From contig CANKZZ010000006.1 of NCBI GenBank assembly GCA_947488655.1, forward strand, positions 1-64,000: a stretch of 64,000 bases of DNA, written 5' to 3'. The position numbers and the translations under genes are program-made. The notes beneath the pieces are model-generated. The model did not search any database. It saw nothing but the letters and a program-made list of their open reading frames with translations, and was not told the DNA's origin. The stretch comes from an uncultured Psychroserpens sp. (lineage in GTDB: Bacteria > Bacteroidota > Bacteroidia > Flavobacteriales > Flavobacteriaceae). Positions 61,300 through 64,000 of this stretch are shown in pieces (position 1 is the stretch's first letter; each line of letters opens with the position of its first letter).

Positions 61300-61318
61300 T
61301 ACTTTGAATTACAAAGTA
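61300..61318. promoter_or_regulatory. second copy of the 19-bp palindromic operator
   Basis: TACTTTGAATTACAAAGTA; same arms TACTTTG/CAAAGTA, different five-base centre. It overlaps the start region of the minus-strand gene at 61292. Confidence 0.72.
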
Positions 61319-61384
61319 AATAAAATTTATTGAATAATTCAACATAAATTTTTATTAATTTTGAAAACACTCAATGTCTCAATA

Positions 61385-61744
61385 ATGAAACCAGCAGAAG
61401 AATATATCCTTAACCAGCATGAGCCTTTTAAATCTATTCTGTTGCATTTACAAATGTTAATTGAGCATACATTCCCTGAAACTCATTTAGAGTATAAGTG
61501 GAAATTACCATGTTATTATATTGGTAAACGACCAATATGCTACTTAAACCAAAGTAAAAATTATGTAGATGTTGGTTTTTGGCATTCGGCTCATTTGACA
61601 AAATATACAGAGCATATGGTGTCTGAAAACAGGAAAGTGGTCAAATCTATGCGATATAAAGCCTTAGCTGAAATTGATGACCAATTGTTTATCAATATTC
61701 TTAAAGAAGTAGAGAAGCATAAGAACAAGTCATTTTTAAAATGA
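61385..61744 (+). CDS. DUF1801 domain protein
   Basis: 119 residues from the ATG at 61385 (a TTG start 24 bases upstream falls inside the -7 box TAATTTTG at 61356-61363). MKPAEEYILNQHEPFKSIL, EYKWKLPCYYIGKRPICYL and GFWHSAHL match DUF1801 (YdhG-like). Cytoplasmic; role unknown. Confidence 0.87.
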   Translation: MKPAEEYILNQHEPFKSILLHLQMLIEHTFPETHLEYKWKLPCYYIGKRPICYLNQSKNYVDVGFWHSAHLTKYTEHMVSENRKVVKSMRYKALAEIDDQLFINILKEVEKHKNKSFLK

Positions 61745-61748
61745 CAAT

Positions 61749-62222
61749 TTACAGCGTCTTAGAAAAAATAGAATATGCAAATCCTTTCCCTTTATAAGAT
61801 TTTTTTTGCTTTTTTATCTGTTCAAAATAATGAGAATCAAAAAAGTCTACAGAGCTTATGCTAGACTCAGCATTAATAATTTCGTATCCTTCAGACATAA
61901 TTTGAGACTCTGCTATACGAAGAAGTTTAGAGCCAATAGTTCTTCTTTGGTAATCTTTATGTACATATAAACCATCAAGATTACAACCCTTTGTGATGTG
62001 AGCAAAACCAACAATAAAATTATTAATTTCGGCTACAATAAAATAAGCATTTTCAATGCGCTCTTCCCAAACGTCAATATCATCTGCACCAGATGACCAT
62101 ATGTTAATTTGTTTTTCGGAATAATCTTTACCATTAACAGCCCTTACCGTATCTCTAAATAGTGATGTAATTTCTGGAATATCATCTAAAACAGCTTCTC
62201 TAATCTCTATATTTTTTACCAT
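61749..62222 (-). CDS. GNAT family N-acetyltransferase
   Basis: 157 residues. IREAVLDDIPEITSLFRDTV at the N-terminus, acetyl-CoA loop QRRTIGSKLLRIAE (R/Q-x-x-G-x-G/A) and the strand IINAESSISSVDFFDSHYFE. Substrate unknown. It converges with the DUF1801 gene. Confidence 0.9.
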   Translation of the reverse strand: MVKNIEIREAVLDDIPEITSLFRDTVRAVNGKDYSEKQINIWSSGADDIDVWEERIENAYFIVAEINNFIVGFAHITKGCNLDGLYVHKDYQRRTIGSKLLRIAESQIMSEGYEIINAESSISSVDFFDSHYFEQIKKQKKSYKGKGFAYSIFSKTL

Positions 62223-62263
62223 AATACAATGCTATGTTTAGCAAGTTAAACTTATAAAAATTA

Positions 62264-63082
62264 TTAAAATTGATTTATGGTTTTTCTAATGGCTACTAAG
62301 TTTGTTAGCAGTTGCTCTAAATTATCTAAGTGTAGCATATTTGCGCCATCACTTTTAGCATTTGCAGGATCAAAATGAGTTTCAATAAATAATCCGTCTA
62401 CATTATTTACAACACCAGCTCTTGCAATTGTTTCTATCATATCTGGTCTTCCTCCTGTAACGCCAACACTTTGATTAGGTTGTTGTAGAGAGTGGGTGAC
62501 GTCTAGAACTGTAGGAGCATATTTACGCATTGTTGGTATACCTCTAAAATCTACAATCATATCCTGGTATCCAAACATAGTACCTCTGTCTGTAATCCAG
62601 GCATTGTCGCTTCCTGAGTCTTTAACCTTTTGTACTGCATGTTTCATGGCCTCAGGACTCATAAATTGCCCTTTTTTTAGATTCACAATTTTACCAGTTT
62701 TTGCTGCAGCAACAACTAAATCTGTTTGACGCACCAAAAATGCAGGTATTTGTAGTACATCTACGTAAGCTGCAGCCATTTCAGCATCAGAAACTTCATG
62801 AATATCGGTAACCGTTGGTATATCAAAAGTTTGAGAAACTTTTTGAAGAATTTTAAGTGCTTTTTCATCACCAATACCAGTAAAACTATCAATTCTACTT
62901 CGGTTAGCCTTTTTAAAACTACCTTTAAAAACATAAGGGATTTCTAGCTTATCAGTAATTGCTACAACTTTTTCTGCAATACGTAAAGCCATATCTTCAC
63001 CCTCAATGGCACAAGGGCCACAGAGTAAAAAGAAATTATTAGACTTGGTGTGGTTTAATTTAGGTACGTTAGATAATTGCAT
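62264..63082 (-). CDS. kdsA: 3-deoxy-8-phosphooctulonate (KDO-8-P) synthase
   Basis: 272 residues. FFLLCGPCAIEGEDMALR, FKGSFKKANRSR, IPTVTDIHE, NLKKGQFMSP, TDRGTMFGYQ and DVTHSLQQPNQ are all typical. It condenses PEP with arabinose-5-phosphate for lipopolysaccharide core synthesis. The Asn of LKKGQF-type and Cys-free metal site decide metal dependence, which I have not settled. Single gene. Confidence 0.95.
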   Translation of the reverse strand: MQLSNVPKLNHTKSNNFFLLCGPCAIEGEDMALRIAEKVVAITDKLEIPYVFKGSFKKANRSRIDSFTGIGDEKALKILQKVSQTFDIPTVTDIHEVSDAEMAAAYVDVLQIPAFLVRQTDLVVAAAKTGKIVNLKKGQFMSPEAMKHAVQKVKDSGSDNAWITDRGTMFGYQDMIVDFRGIPTMRKYAPTVLDVTHSLQQPNQSVGVTGGRPDMIETIARAGVVNNVDGLFIETHFDPANAKSDGANMLHLDNLEQLLTNLVAIRKTINQF

Positions 63083-63120
63083 GTGCTTAAAATTTCAAAT
63101 TTCAGCAGCAAAGATACATA

Positions 63121-63480
63121 TTAAAAGCTTCTATTGAGACTATTTCTAATCATCCATAATGCCATAACAAAATTCGCAATCACAAATATGCCACCATAAA
63201 CCATAAATTGTTTAACATTATTAGACATATTTATGATATTAAACACATCAGAGAGGTATGCGACTATTAAATATGATGATAGGCATACAAAGGTGATACC
63301 TAATGTAAAGTTGAGTTTTTTATTAGGTTTAAAAATTTGCCATAAAAACGGGATACCAAATAAAAGTATAGGGTAAGCTGTTAAACCATTACTCTGGTTA
63401 ACATCTGTAAACCAATATACGATTACCGCTAAAAAATAGAGGTAAGGCACAAATTTTGAATATTTACTTATTGTTTCCAT
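63121..63480 (-). CDS. small four-helix membrane protein
   Basis: 119 residues with four hydrophobic segments (FVPYLYFLAVIVYWF first). No family recognised. It lies 38 bases before kdsA on the same strand and may share its transcript. Confidence 0.68.
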   Translation of the reverse strand: METISKYSKFVPYLYFLAVIVYWFTDVNQSNGLTAYPILLFGIPFLWQIFKPNKKLNFTLGITFVCLSSYLIVAYLSDVFNIINMSNNVKQFMVYGGIFVIANFVMALWMIRNSLNRSF

Positions 63481-63804
63481 CTGTTCTGAGTTTCAGATGT
63501 AAATCGCCTAAAAATGGTTGGTTTCTAGGAGGCTATTTACTATTAATCTTTATTAGAACGAAAGATAATACCAGAAATTACATTAATTGTACTGTATAAC
63601 ATTTTATTAACTAAAGCTTCTGAAATTTTAACACTTCAAGATTTTAGCTACAAATAGTTTAATTATCAGTTCATTAGCCTGTAGGTGTGCTGTGGTGCCA
63701 TTTTCCGAAGAACTAGAAAAATCGACAATTTTAATAATTTTATAAGTATAATAATTTATACAGAAATTAACGTACCTTTGCACGCTTAAAACAAGGCATC
63801 TATT
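63481..63804. other. non-coding gap before typA
   Basis: 324 bases. A -7 element TACCTTTG (63773-63780), matching TAnnTTTG, lies 24 bases before the typA ATG; the -33 box is weak. I see no other gene, repeat or clear hairpin. Confidence 0.6.
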
Positions 63805-64000
63805 ATGGCTAATATTAAAAACATTGCAATTATTGCACACGTTGATCACGGTAAAACCACGTTGGTTGATAAAATTATGTATCACTGTCAGTTATTTCGT
63901 GAAAACGAAAATACAGGAGATTTAATTCTTGATAATAACGATTTAGAGCGTGAAAGAGGAATTACAATTACATCTAAAAATGTATCTGTAATTTATAAAG
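63805..64000 (+). CDS. typA: translational GTPase TypA/BipA (3' partial)
   Basis: The first 65 codons are present: [20 protein letters not shown] with the P-loop [18 protein letters not shown] (switch I, G2 Thr) and SKNVSV. The gene runs off the window. BipA is an EF-G-like GTPase acting on the ribosome in assembly and stress. Confidence 0.95.
   Translation, partial: MANIKNIAIIAHVDHGKTTLVDKIMYHCQLFRENENTGDLILDNNDLERERGITITSKNVSVIYK

Noticed and set aside
61293-61370. 26-residue N-terminal extension of the membrane protein at 60660
   Set aside because: It would translate the 19-bp palindrome and its promoter; the ATG at 61292 fits better.
63628-63885. Minus-strand ORF of 85 codons
   Set aside because: It runs across the typA start and promoter on the opposite strand; the plus-strand typA frame is certain.

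Overview
The window is AT-rich chromosomal DNA from a member of the Bacteroidota, most likely a marine Flavobacteriaceae. The evidence is a gliding/T9SS-type C-terminal sorting domain followed by a PorP/SprF-like protein and an OmpA/PD40 protein; promoters of the Bacteroidota form TTTG-N19-TAnnTTTG (best cases before tRNA-Thr and the trp operon); few strong Shine-Dalgarno sequences; a tmRNA tag reading GENNYALAA; and an exosortase N (XrtN) cluster. Species cannot be named from sequence reading alone.

Layout. 1-4.3 kb: 3' end of a large DUF11-repeat surface protein, PorP/SprF, OmpA. 4.4-6.7 kb: idi, a PTPS-family enzyme, manA, a small protein, tRNA-Thr. 6.9-13.5 kb (mostly minus): lipoprotein, DUF819 membrane protein, an SPFH/DUF1648/Arc group, a hydrolase, AlkB, and two orphan transcript candidates, one behind a near-perfect sigma-54 promoter. 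13.5-17.1 kb: D-Ala-D-Ala dipeptidase, TspO-like protein, RhlE-like helicase, two small proteins. 17.1-19.5 kb: TrmL, two DUF805 proteins, a 48-codon small gene. 19.6-26.7 kb: the full trp operon trpE-G-D-C-F-B-A (minus) with promoter, a leader peptide with three consecutive Trp codons, an attenuator hairpin, and repeat elements in most gaps. 26.8-33.5 kb: YceI, a self-regulated MarR, then an envelope thiol-redox group (TlpA, thioredoxin-like, two rhodaneses, DsbD, MsrB-MsrA). 34-40.6 kb: class A PBP, a three-module outer-membrane protein, an FKBP isomerase.

40.7-50.7 kb is accessory. It has a methyltransferase, a TPR fragment, then a 7.7-kb integrative element inserted into the 3' end of ssrA (tmRNA). 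The element carries a tyrosine integrase, small unknown proteins, an HTH protein, an HUH rolling-circle Rep and a single-chain type IIG restriction-modification enzyme. It is bounded by 15-bp direct repeats of the ssrA end and flanked internally by 11-bp repeats that look like integrase arm sites.

51-64 kb: ssrA, DUF2945, an NAD(P) oxidoreductase, then an eight-gene minus-strand operon ending in exosortase N and its adjacent likely target, a VIT-domain membrane protein. Next to it are a winged-helix regulator and a 19-bp palindrome repeated before two transcription units. The window ends with small genes, kdsA and the start of typA/bipA.
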